Part shown: in pieces, positions 57,522 to 64,000 of the stretch
Layout: every line of letters starts with the position of its first letter
How positions within the stretch are numbered: position 1 is the stretch's first letter
NCBI RefSeq assembly: GCF_034180645.1
Contig: NZ_JAXFNY010000009.1
Coordinates: 4,187 to 68,186, forward strand
DNA length: 64,000 nucleotides
Source of the DNA: Mobiluncus sp034180645
GTDB lineage: Bacteria > Actinomycetota > Actinomycetes > Actinomycetales > Actinomycetaceae
Direction: 5' to 3'
Notes under the pieces: generated by a model
What the model saw: the letters and a program-made list of their open reading frames with translations, nothing else
Database searches by the model: none
What the model was told of the DNA's origin: nothing
Translations under genes and position numbers: made by a program

Positions 57522-57767
57522 ATGGGCCACCATCTATATTGTGACCTCGCAGGCACTGCGAACCGCGAGAAGGTCGTGGGACTGCGTAAGGTCACGCTCC
57601 GAGAACGTCTCGCCAGGCTCATTCTCGGCGAGACGACGACGGTCACGGTGATCGTTCCAGGCGACAGCGTCGACCAGGTCACCATCACCAACACCAACAA
57701 CCTCGATGACGACCCTATGGCGCTCGCTCGCGCGGTCGGCGTCACCACGGGTGGTGATCGGGAATGA
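57522..57767 (+). CDS. Small hypothetical protein of the prophage module, 81 aa
   Basis: MGHHLYCDLAGTANREKVVG continues to GVTTGGDRE. ATG 57522 has GGAAGG just upstream. An overlap with the next gene (ATGA at 57764) and the same strand support coding. The middle is basic then beta-rich (TVTVIVPGDSVDQVTITNTNNLDDDP). The frame is open upstream to 57423, but that part lacks a ribosome binding site and overlaps the sigma-like gene end. No family recognised. Confidence 0.55.
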   Translation: MGHHLYCDLAGTANREKVVGLRKVTLRERLARLILGETTTVTVIVPGDSVDQVTITNTNNLDDDPMALARAVGVTTGGDRE

Positions 57768-58198
57768 ACGTCACCGAAGCGAACCGCTATATCAGTGCGT
57801 TGAACCGTGTTGCTGAGGGTGCGGCGATGCTCGCCCAGGCGATCGAAGAGGCCGCTTGGGAAAGTTTCGAAGACCACGCAGGCATGCCGGGCGCGCGTCC
57901 GATCGCAGCTGCCCAGTTGGCTCAGCCAGCACTCGAGGAGGCCGCCGAGGACTACGAGGCGACCCACCAGCCAGGGAACCGGGTACCCGATCCAGAGCCC
58001 GCGAAGGCTGAGGAGCCGGAGTCTGAGCCGGTGTCGCTGGAACAAGTGCGCGCCGTCCTCGCCCGCCTCTCGCAGGCAGGCCACACCGCCAAGGTACGCG
58101 AACTGATCCAAGCGGCTGGCGCAGCCAAGCTGTCTGAGGTCGATCCAGCCAAATACGGGTGGTTGCTGTCACGGGCGGAGGCGATGACCGATGCCTGA
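57764..58198 (+). CDS. Hypothetical phage-module protein with C-terminal helical domain, 144 aa
   Basis: An N-terminal helical segment (MNVTEANRYISALNRVAEGAAMLAQAIEEAAWESFEDHAG) precedes a Pro/Ala/Glu linker and a C-terminal ~60-residue helical unit (SLEQVRAVLARLSQAGHTAKVRELIQAAGAAKLSEVDPAKYGWLLSRAEAM). This unit looks like the short SAP-like/LEM-like domain found in many actinophage early proteins. It overlaps its neighbours by 4 and 8 nt. Its function is unknown, possibly linked to the DUF2800/DUF2815 recombination genes downstream. Confidence 0.65.
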   Translation: MNVTEANRYISALNRVAEGAAMLAQAIEEAAWESFEDHAGMPGARPIAAAQLAQPALEEAAEDYEATHQPGNRVPDPEPAKAEEPESEPVSLEQVRAVLARLSQAGHTAKVRELIQAAGAAKLSEVDPAKYGWLLSRAEAMTDA

Positions 58199-59330
58199 CC
58201 AACACGCCATGCTTAGTGCTTCTGGTGCGCACCGGTGGCTTTCCTGCCCGCCCTCAGCCGTACTGGAGGCAGGGCTCCCGGAGTCCTCGTCGGCGGCCGC
58301 CGAGCAGGGCACGGTCGCGCACGCGTTAGCGGAGTGGAAGCTACGCCGCGCACTCCACGACGCACCAACGATCAAGCCGGTCTCGGACTGGATCGATGCC
58401 GAAATGGAAGCGCTCACGGACGACTACGTGGCCTTCATCCAGGAGCGGCTGCGGGACGCGCGTGCCACGTGCGCGGATCCGACTGTGCTCATCGAGCAGC
58501 GCCTGGATTTCTCGCATGTGGTGCCGGGTGGGTTTGGGACCGGGGATGCCGTGATCATCGCCGAACCAATACTCCAGATCATCGACCTCAAATACGGGCA
58601 AGGGGTCTTGGTGGAGGCCGAACGTAACCCGCAGTTGATGCTCTACGCACTCGGTGCGCTGAACGCGTTCGGGTCGCTCTATGACATCGACGAAGTGGCG
58701 GTCACCATCTACCAGCCCCGCAGGAGCAACATCTCCACCTGGCAGGTGCCAGTAGCGGAGTTGGAGACATGGGCGGAACAGGTTGTGAAACCGACAGCTG
58801 CATTGGCAGCCATCGGGGATGGCGACTTCGCAGCGGGTGAGTGGTGCCGGTTCTGCAAACTTGCTGCCACCTGCCGAGCCAGAGCGGAGGCGAACCTTGC
58901 GCTGGCTAGGTGTGAGTTCGCTCCACCAGCGCAGCTCGACGATGACGAAATCGCCGACGTGCTTGCCAGACTGCCTCAGTTGAAGGCGTGGGCTGCTGAT
59001 GTCGAAGCCTATGCTCTGTCGCTTGCGGTCAATCAAGGCAAACAGTGGGTGGGTTTCAAGCTCGTCGGAGGCCGCTCGATACGCAAATATACCAACGAAA
59101 CGGCAGTCGCCAAGACAGCCGAAGCCGCTGGTGTTGATGTGTGGGAGCGAAAGCTGAAAACCATCACTGCTCTCGAGAAGCAGCTCGGTAAGAAACGGTT
59201 CGCCGAACTGCTCAGGGATCTCGTGGTCAAACCAGCAGGCAAACCTGCCCTGGTTCCTGACTCCGACAAGAGGCCCGCGCTGGAGATCCAGTCACCGGCA
59301 GGCGAATTCACTCCAATTTCAACAAAGTAA
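58191..59330 (+). CDS. DUF2800 phage protein, PD-(D/E)xK nuclease-like
   Basis: 379 aa. The N-terminus HAMLSASGAHRWLSCPPSAV and EQGTVAHALAEWKLRRAL match the start of the DUF2800 family, a RecB/Cas4-like nuclease group of phages. A catalytic core fits GFGTGDAVIIAEPILQIIDLKYG, with Asp in TGDAV and Asp-x-Lys in IIDLKYG. Cys residues in EWCRFCKLAATCRARAE could bind an iron-sulfur cluster as in Cas4. It probably processes DNA ends for replication or recombination with the DUF2815 protein encoded next. The length is normal for the family. Start ATG 58191 overlaps the previous gene by 8 nt. Confidence 0.85.
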   Translation: MPDQHAMLSASGAHRWLSCPPSAVLEAGLPESSSAAAEQGTVAHALAEWKLRRALHDAPTIKPVSDWIDAEMEALTDDYVAFIQERLRDARATCADPTVLIEQRLDFSHVVPGGFGTGDAVIIAEPILQIIDLKYGQGVLVEAERNPQLMLYALGALNAFGSLYDIDEVAVTIYQPRRSNISTWQVPVAELETWAEQVVKPTAALAAIGDGDFAAGEWCRFCKLAATCRARAEANLALARCEFAPPAQLDDDEIADVLARLPQLKAWAADVEAYALSLAVNQGKQWVGFKLVGGRSIRKYTNETAVAKTAEAAGVDVWERKLKTITALEKQLGKKRFAELLRDLVVKPAGKPALVPDSDKRPALEIQSPAGEFTPISTK

Positions 59331-59354
59331 CCAATAGAAAGAAGGTAAGACAAG

Positions 59355-59906
59355 ATGTCTACAGCGAATCCGACCCGTGTGGTCACCGGCGAAGTCCGCC
59401 TCTCGTATGCCAACATTTTCGAAGCCAAGAGTATTCAGGGCGGTAAGCCGAAGTACTCCGTGTCTTTGATCATCCCGAAGTCCGACACCGACACGATTAC
59501 CAAGATTGAGCGGGCGATTGATGCGGCGATCGAGGCTGGTATTGGCAAGTTCGGTGGCAAGAAACCCAATAAGGCTGCCCTTAAACTCCCGCTGCGTGAT
59601 GGGGATATCGATCGTGACGATGCGGCGTATGCGGGCGCGATGTTTGTCAATGCCAACTCCACCACACCACCCCAAGTCGTCGATGCTGATCTGCAGCCGA
59701 TCCTCGACGCGTCGGAAGTGTACTCGGGCTGCTATGCCCGCGTGAGCGTTTCCTTCTATGCGTTTAACACGAACGGGAACAAGGGTGTCGCGTGCGGGCT
59801 GGGCAACATCCAAAAGCTCCGCGACGGCGAACCCCTCGGCGGCAACCGCATCTCCGCTGAAGACGACTTCGGCGCCTTCGCTGCCAGCGACGACTTCCTC
59901 AACTAG
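59355..59906 (+). CDS. DUF2815 family phage single-strand DNA-binding-like protein
   Basis: 183 aa. FEAKSIQGGKPKYSVSLIIPKSDTDTITKIERAIDAAIEAG and AAYAGAMFVNANSTTPPQVVDADLQPI are typical of DUF2815, whose members are predicted OB-fold single-strand DNA-binding proteins of phages. The C-terminus is acidic and ends DDFGAFAASDDFLN, like SSB tails that recruit partners. AGAAGGTAAGACAAG precedes the ATG 59355. Placed between DUF2800 and DNA polymerase, it likely coats DNA during replication. Confidence 0.85.
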   Translation: MSTANPTRVVTGEVRLSYANIFEAKSIQGGKPKYSVSLIIPKSDTDTITKIERAIDAAIEAGIGKFGGKKPNKAALKLPLRDGDIDRDDAAYAGAMFVNANSTTPPQVVDADLQPILDASEVYSGCYARVSVSFYAFNTNGNKGVACGLGNIQKLRDGEPLGGNRISAEDDFGAFAASDDFLN

Positions 59907-59920
59907 CCAGGGAAGGAAGC

Positions 59921-60121
59921 GTGATCCTCATGATGTGGGACGTTTTCAACGCCATCACTTTGGCCGTACTGGTGTATGTGGTCATTCCGTTCTGGGGTGC
60001 GTGGTTCTTCCACTGGCTCAGAGAGAAGCGCGAGATCCGTAAAGACCGCGAGCGCATCGACCAGCTCATGGCTGACACCGAGGCTGAGCGCGAGCAGTAC
60101 CGCACGCCCACCAACCCATAA
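59921..60121 (+). CDS. Small single-helix membrane protein of the phage module, 66 aa
   Basis: The N-terminal half is hydrophobic (MWDVFNAITLAVLVYVVIPFWGAWFFHWL) and the C-terminal half is charged and helical (REKREIRKDRERIDQLMADTEAEREQY). Start GTG 59921 with GGAAGGAAG upstream, 14 bp after DUF2815. No known family. It may be a phage membrane or regulatory peptide. Confidence 0.55.
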   Translation: MILMMWDVFNAITLAVLVYVVIPFWGAWFFHWLREKREIRKDRERIDQLMADTEAEREQYRTPTNP

Positions 60122-60200
60122 CTACCAATCCCCTGGCCGGGAGAACATCCATCAATCTCGGGTGTTCTCCCGGCCCTTAACCCATTGTGGAGCCGATACC

Positions 60201-61109
60201 GTGCGTGAACTGTTCATTGACATCGAGACCTTTAGCCCTGTTAACCTCAGCAAATCCGGGGTTTACCCCTATGCCGAACACCCTGACTTCGACATTCTCT
60301 TGTTCGGCTACTCCATCGACGGTGGCCCCGTCCAGGTGGTTGATCTGGCGTCAGGCGAGTCGCTGCCGGGGGAGGTGGTGGAGGCGCTGGTGGATCCGGG
60401 CGTGGTGAAGTGGGCGTTCAACGCGGCCTTCGAGCGCGTCTGCCTCTCAGCCTGGCTCCACCGCCACCACCCAAAACTGCTGGCTGGCCGGAGGTTTCTG
60501 GATCCCGGGCAGTGGCGTTGCACCATGGTGTTGTCAGCCTACCTCGGGTTGCCGATGAGCCTCGAACAAGTCGCAACCGTGCTGAGCCTTCCCGTGCAGA
60601 AGAACTCCAGGGGTAAGAAGCTCATCACCCAATTCTGCACTCCCGCGAAGCCTACGGTGTTAAATGGCGGAGCAACTCGGAACCCGCCATCATCGGATCC
60701 TGCCGGGTGGGAAGCATTCACCGCCTATAACCGCCGCGACGTTGAGGTCGAACTCGCGATCCACGAACGCCTCGCTGCTTTTTCGATGCCTGAGAGCGAA
60801 TGGGACACCTACGCCTTAGACCAGCAGATTAATGACACCGGGATCTTGCTCGACACCCAGTTGGTGGATAACGCGGTGGCTTGCGACCGCCAACACCGCG
60901 CCGCCACCCTCGCTAGAGCCCAAGAGCTCACGGGGTTGGAGAATCCAAACTCGCCGATCCAACTCAAAGGATGGCTCGCCACACACGGCTGCCACATGAC
61001 CTCACTGGCCAAGACCGAAGTCGTCGCTGCACTCGACACCGCTACGGGTGATGTGCGTGAGGCGTTGGAGCTGCGCGGCGAACTCGCCAAATCCTCAGTC
61101 AAGAAGTAG
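60201..61109 (+). CDS. Phage DNA polymerase A, N-terminal part (exonuclease domain), interrupted by in-frame TAG
   Basis: The first 302 codons hold the 3'-5' exonuclease domain: Asp7 and Glu9 in LFIDIETFS, WAFNAAFERVCLS, WRCTMVLSAYLGLPMSL and AYNRRDVEVELAIHERL with the conserved Asp. It then starts the polymerase domain (GILLDTQLVDNAV, NPNSPIQLKGWL) and stops at TAG 61107-61109 in SVKK-stop-EAMQ. Related enzymes have KKYEAM at this place, so a Tyr codon (TAC/TAT) probably became TAG. The frame continues without shift. Start is GTG 60201 (VRELFIDIE); a longer open frame back to 59976 overlaps the previous gene and is not used. Alone, it lacks the palm. Confidence 0.85.
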   Translation: MRELFIDIETFSPVNLSKSGVYPYAEHPDFDILLFGYSIDGGPVQVVDLASGESLPGEVVEALVDPGVVKWAFNAAFERVCLSAWLHRHHPKLLAGRRFLDPGQWRCTMVLSAYLGLPMSLEQVATVLSLPVQKNSRGKKLITQFCTPAKPTVLNGGATRNPPSSDPAGWEAFTAYNRRDVEVELAIHERLAAFSMPESEWDTYALDQQINDTGILLDTQLVDNAVACDRQHRAATLARAQELTGLENPNSPIQLKGWLATHGCHMTSLAKTEVVAALDTATGDVREALELRGELAKSSVKK

Positions 61110-61115
61110 GAGGCG

Positions 61116-62162
61116 ATGCAACACGTCGCCGGGCGTGATGGGCGTGGACGCGGGCTGCTTCAGTTTTACGGCGCGGGACGGACGGGCCGATTCGCAGGCC
61201 GCTTGGTGCAGGTCCAGAACCTGCCCCGCAACTACCTCCTAGACCTCGATGAGGCCCGCGCGCTCGTGCGGACGGGAAACTTCGAGGCAATTGGGCTGCT
61301 GTATCCGTCGGTGCCTGACACGCTGTCCCAGTTGATCCGTACCGCCTTCATCCCCGCGCCGGGGAACCGGTTCGTGGTTGCTGATTTTTCGGCGATCGAA
61401 GCCCGGGTGATCGCGTGGCTCGCCGGAGAAACCACCACCCTCAAAGCGTTTGAGGAGGGCAAGGATCTGTACTGCGAGACCGCCAGCCGGATGTTCGGCG
61501 TCCCCGTCACCAAACACGGGGCGAACAGTGAGCTGCGGCAGAAAGGTAAGATCGCAGTTCTCGCGTGTGGTTATCAAGGCGGTGTCGGTGCGCTGAAAGC
61601 TATGGGTGCCCTGCAGATGGGGCTAGCTGAGAGCGAGTTGCAGCCATTGGTGGATGCCTGGCGGGCAGCCAACCCCAACATCGTCGACCTCTGGGCGCAG
61701 ATCAATTCCGCCGCGATCGACACGATCTCTACCCGTCAACCGACTCGTGTCGGGCCGCTGACGTTCTCGGTGGAGTCCGGGATTCTCTTCATTGAGCTGC
61801 CGTCCGGGCGCAGGCTCGCCTATGTGAAACCGAGGTTGGGGGAGAACCGCTTCGGTGGCACCTCGATCCTCTACGACGGCACCGTGACCGGACGGAAATG
61901 GGGCACTCTGGAGACCTATGGCGGAAAGCTCACCGAGAACATCGTCCAGGCCATCGCCCGCGACCTGCTCGTATACGGCATGCGCCAGGTAAGCCTGGCT
62001 GGGCACCGGATCGTGATGCACGTCCACGACGAGATCGTCACCGAAACCACCACCGCCAGCGTCGAGGAAATCTGTGTCCTCATGGCCACCGTGCCCGAGT
62101 GGGCGGCGGGGTTGCCGCTCGCAGCTGATGGGTATGAGTGCGACTTTTATCGTAAGGATTAG
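61116..62162 (+). CDS. Phage DNA polymerase A, C-terminal part (palm/fingers), in frame with 60201-61109
   Basis: 348 codons from ATG 61116. It carries GLLQFYGAGRTGRFAGRLVQVQNLP, motif A RFVVADFSAIEARVIAWLAGE, the finger-helix motif RQKGKIAVLACGYQGGVGAL and motif C MHVHDEIV, so palm catalytic Asp residues are intact. AGGAGG at 61108-61113 overlaps the TAG and lies 2 nt before the ATG, so reinitiation could make a separate polymerase subunit. Otherwise this is the rest of one gene (60201-62162, 654 codons) damaged by a nonsense change or read through at an amber codon. Confidence 0.8.
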   Translation: MQHVAGRDGRGRGLLQFYGAGRTGRFAGRLVQVQNLPRNYLLDLDEARALVRTGNFEAIGLLYPSVPDTLSQLIRTAFIPAPGNRFVVADFSAIEARVIAWLAGETTTLKAFEEGKDLYCETASRMFGVPVTKHGANSELRQKGKIAVLACGYQGGVGALKAMGALQMGLAESELQPLVDAWRAANPNIVDLWAQINSAAIDTISTRQPTRVGPLTFSVESGILFIELPSGRRLAYVKPRLGENRFGGTSILYDGTVTGRKWGTLETYGGKLTENIVQAIARDLLVYGMRQVSLAGHRIVMHVHDEIVTETTTASVEEICVLMATVPEWAAGLPLAADGYECDFYRKD

Positions 62163-62165
62163 CAG

Positions 62166-63113
62166 TTAGAAGCTGTGATTCCAGTTTTCTGGTAGGCCCA
62201 AACTGGTGGGGTTGACAAGAGGGTTTGCTAAGAACTCGTTGTTAATGAGGCTGCTGATTTTGTTTGGCCAGGTTGTTCCTGGCGATGTGACGCGGATGAG
62301 ACCCGCCATAACAGTGAGGACACCGAAAATTTGTCCGCTTTGCCCGAGGGGCAGCGACGCGAATTGCGGGAGCGTTCGTAATGCTGCCGTCGGTGCCGGG
62401 GCGAAGGATTTGTTCCACAGCCTAGCGTGGTGTGCACAGAAGTTACGGACGATAGTCAGTTGTTCCATCCATCGCACGAGCGGTGATTGGAGTTTGGTTT
62501 TGCGTTGCTGGTTTTTCGACAGTGCTGTCAAGTCGATGACGAGTCCCATGTCCTCGGCGATTTTTCGCTGGTCAGATGCCGGTAATCATTCGTAAAGGCG
62601 TGAAATGTCAGCGAAATCGAGCACCTCAGCTAGTACCCAAAACGGGTATTGGCTGTCGTAGGAGTCTCGGTAATGCTTGATTGCTTCATTGTTTCTGCCT
62701 GCACGGTTGATGCGTTTGTCGAGTGTCGTCATCCATTTCTTGTGGTTAAACGTCGGGCGAAACCGTTGCGGATCGGTGTAAGCAAGTGGGTCGGTTGCGG
62801 TCAGCGCTTCCCCTATGCGGGTGCGCATCGCAATTTCGACGCGTTCCATTCCGTCATGTACAAGTGCACGTAGTTTGCGATCTGCTTCGTAAAGCGCAAC
62901 AGCATCACTGAAACGAGTGCCCAGTGTGAACGTATCTTGGCGTACGTCGTGTGCCGAGACGTGTCGGGCAGGATACCAATACGCTGATAGCCGGTAATAG
63001 CTGACGAAACTAAGCCATTGGGATGCGACGTCGGTATCGACTTGCATACCGCGAGAACGTAGCAGATCGATGTGTTGAGCGATTGTCGCTGCTTGTTTTA
63101 CCGGCTTGCTCAA
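62166..63113 (-). pseudogene. Abi_2 family abortive-infection gene with in-frame TGA
   Basis: Two ORFs in one frame: 62586-63113 (175 aa) and 62166-62549. The first has the Abi_2 (AbiD/AbiF) features KQAATIAQHIDLLRSRGM, FVSYYRLSAYWYPAR, YEADRKLRALVHDGMERVEIAMRTRIGEAL and PFWVLAEVLDFADISRLYE. Then TGA (62586-62588) interrupts what reads on as LPASDQRKIAEDMGL and LTIVRNFCAHHARLWNKSF, the C-terminal Abi_2 RxxxxH-type HEPN-like motif (RNFCAHHARLWN). Homologues have Gly at this place (RLYxGL), so GGA to TGA is likely. It is probably inactive, unless TGA is read through. It converges with the polymerase gene. Confidence 0.85.
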
Positions 63114-63463
63114 TATGTTGCCTCCGACCCTGAATAAAGATCCAGCCCACTCCCGACCGAAGTCGAGGCGGGCTGAACGATTGAGTCAAGTATAGCTCGA
63201 TCGATACTCCGGGAGTCAACTGGAAGATGATTCCGCAGGCGCAGGTTGCGGTTGCGGCTCCAACACCCCGGTGACCTTGGTTGAGAACAACGAAGACCGA
63301 CCCTGGACTCCCACCTGGGCGGGTAGCGGAACCGGTCATGTTGCCATCCAGGTTATGTCACAGCTCAGAGCCGCGCCAACCCAGTTTTCGGTGTGTGGTT
63401 ATAAATCCAGCCTGCTCGAAGCCCTCCTGGTAGGAAGCCACATACTCTGTCGCATGTCCATCT
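63114..63463. other. Intergenic region between the Abi and antirepressor genes, no gene
   Basis: No supported coding frame. On the minus strand TTGACT (63214-63219) and TATACT (63189-63194) are 19 nt apart and could be the Abi promoter. A second TTGACTC follows, so the box is directly repeated. The short frame 63271-63474 has no ribosome binding site. Confidence 0.4.
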
Positions 63464-63484
63464 CGGCTTCCTAGGAAGGAGCCG
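63464..63484 (+). promoter_or_regulatory. Hairpin covering the antirepressor ribosome binding site
   Basis: CGGCTTC (63464-63470) pairs with GGAGCCG (63478-63484, one G-T pair) around CTAGGAA. The stem and loop contain the whole AGGAAGGAG ribosome binding site of the next gene, 3 nt before its ATG, so translation could depend on opening it. Confidence 0.45.
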
Positions 63485-63487
63485 ATC

Positions 63488-64000
63488 ATGGCTGCCAATA
63501 CTCTCCAGGCATTCACGAATGATGCCTTTGGAACGATCCGCACCGTCGAGCAGGAGGGCGCGGTCTATTTCTGTGGCCGGGACGTCGCCACTGCACTCGG
63601 ATATGCCAACCCCAACAAGGCTATTCAAGATCACTGCAAGGGGGTTCCGTTTCGTTACCCCCTGGATACCGCTGGTGGTATCCAGCAGGTCAGGTTCATT
63701 ACCGAGGGTGACCTGTACCGGCTCATCATGTCCTCCAAGCTCCCGGCCGCGCAGCAGTTCGAGGTTTGGGTGGTTGATGTGGTGTTGCCGACAATCCGCC
63801 GCCACGGCATGTACGCGATCGACGACCTCCTGGCCAACGACGAGTTTCTCGAGCGGGCGATCGTGCAGCTGCGGGCCGAGCGAGCCAAGCGGCTGGCCGC
63901 CGAACAAGCCTTGCTTGAGGCTGCCCCGAAGATTTCCTACTACGACATCGTGTTGCAGTCAGACTCGTTGCTGACGACGACCGAAATCGCCAAAGATTAC
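63488..64000 (+). CDS. Phage antirepressor, BRO-N domain (3' end outside window)
   Basis: 171 codons visible from ATG 63488, open to the window end. Residues 1-~110 are a BRO-N domain: FGTIRTVEQEGAVYFCGRDVATALGYANPNKAIQDHC, RFITEGDLYRLIMSSKLPAAQQFEVWVVDVVLPTIRRHG. A coiled-coil linker (DEFLERAIVQLRAERAKRLAAEQALLE) follows, then the start of a KilAC-type domain (APKISYYDIVLQSDSLLTTTEIAKDY). Antirepressors of this kind bind DNA or the phage repressor to trigger the lytic path. AGGAAGGAG precedes the ATG inside a hairpin. Together with the polymerase and DUF2800/2815 genes it marks this part as prophage-derived. Confidence 0.9.
   Translation, partial: MAANTLQAFTNDAFGTIRTVEQEGAVYFCGRDVATALGYANPNKAIQDHCKGVPFRYPLDTAGGIQQVRFITEGDLYRLIMSSKLPAAQQFEVWVVDVVLPTIRRHGMYAIDDLLANDEFLERAIVQLRAERAKRLAAEQALLEAAPKISYYDIVLQSDSLLTTTEIAKDY

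Noticed and set aside
59976..60200. Upstream extension of the DNA polymerase frame
   Set aside because: It overlaps the small membrane protein gene, encodes a Ser/Arg-rich stretch, and the family starts at RELFIDIE; GTG 60201 fits.
63271..63474. Possible small gene before the antirepressor
   Set aside because: No ribosome binding site or family resemblance; sequence looks like non-coding leader.
63519..63974. Long plus-strand frame at the window end
   Set aside because: It is a shadow in another frame of the antirepressor gene (63488 onward), which has a ribosome binding site and a BRO-N domain.

Overview
The window looks like the chromosome of an anaerobic actinomycete of the family Actinomycetaceae, most likely Mobiluncus or a close relative. 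This is inferred from gene content: a PstP-RodA-PbpA-PknA-PknB block with two FHA genes, CrgA next to a class E sortase, a small actinobacterial SRP RNA, and a giant VaFE-repeat surface protein with an LAxTG anchor. GC is moderately high and GTG/TTG starts are frequent. The genus is a judgement from recall and was not tested.

Positions 1-31300 are core genome: a TSUP transporter end, a sugar acetyltransferase, tRNA-Arg, a MetNI importer without MetQ, the FHA/phosphatase/kinase/cell-wall operon (3396-12351), two unknown membrane proteins, thioredoxin, asd-lysC, recR-dnaX, an OmpA-type lipoprotein, an SRP RNA gene (22780-22864, minus), an unknown 270-aa protein, a sulfide:quinone oxidoreductase-like enzyme, galE, a class E sortase with a 51-aa companion gene, crgA, a cyclophilin and a rhomboid protease. 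Positions 31309-46404 are one gene of about 5031 codons. It encodes a secreted thioester-domain adhesin with about 13 DUF5979-like and about 16 VaFE-type modules and an LARTG signal that fits the class E sortase encoded 3 kb away.

From 46400 to 49400 lie a small secreted peptide gene, a YbaK-type deacylase, a BrnT-like toxin-antitoxin pair flanked by 30-bp minisatellite repeats, and tRNA-Ile and tRNA-Ala. Right of tRNA-Ala the content becomes accessory. A short direct-repeat cluster is followed by a minus-strand operon (56501 to 49730) in which every junction overlaps. It runs: unknown 304 aa, unknown 215 aa, 68-aa HTH protein, 768-aa AAA_13 (RloC-like) ATPase, 65-aa ORF, XamI-type endonuclease, N6-adenine methyltransferase. 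The two unknown proteins share a short NQxGANxxQIxxxGTxN motif, at the C-terminus of the first and the N-terminus of the second. I regard the first four genes as the best candidate for an undescribed defence system.

The right end (56887-64000) is a prophage or mobile-element early module: sigma-like factor, DUF2800, DUF2815, a phage family-A DNA polymerase interrupted by an in-frame TAG, an Abi_2 gene interrupted by an in-frame TGA, and an antirepressor cut by the window end. No integrase or transposase is visible, so the island's borders and mobility are not settled here.
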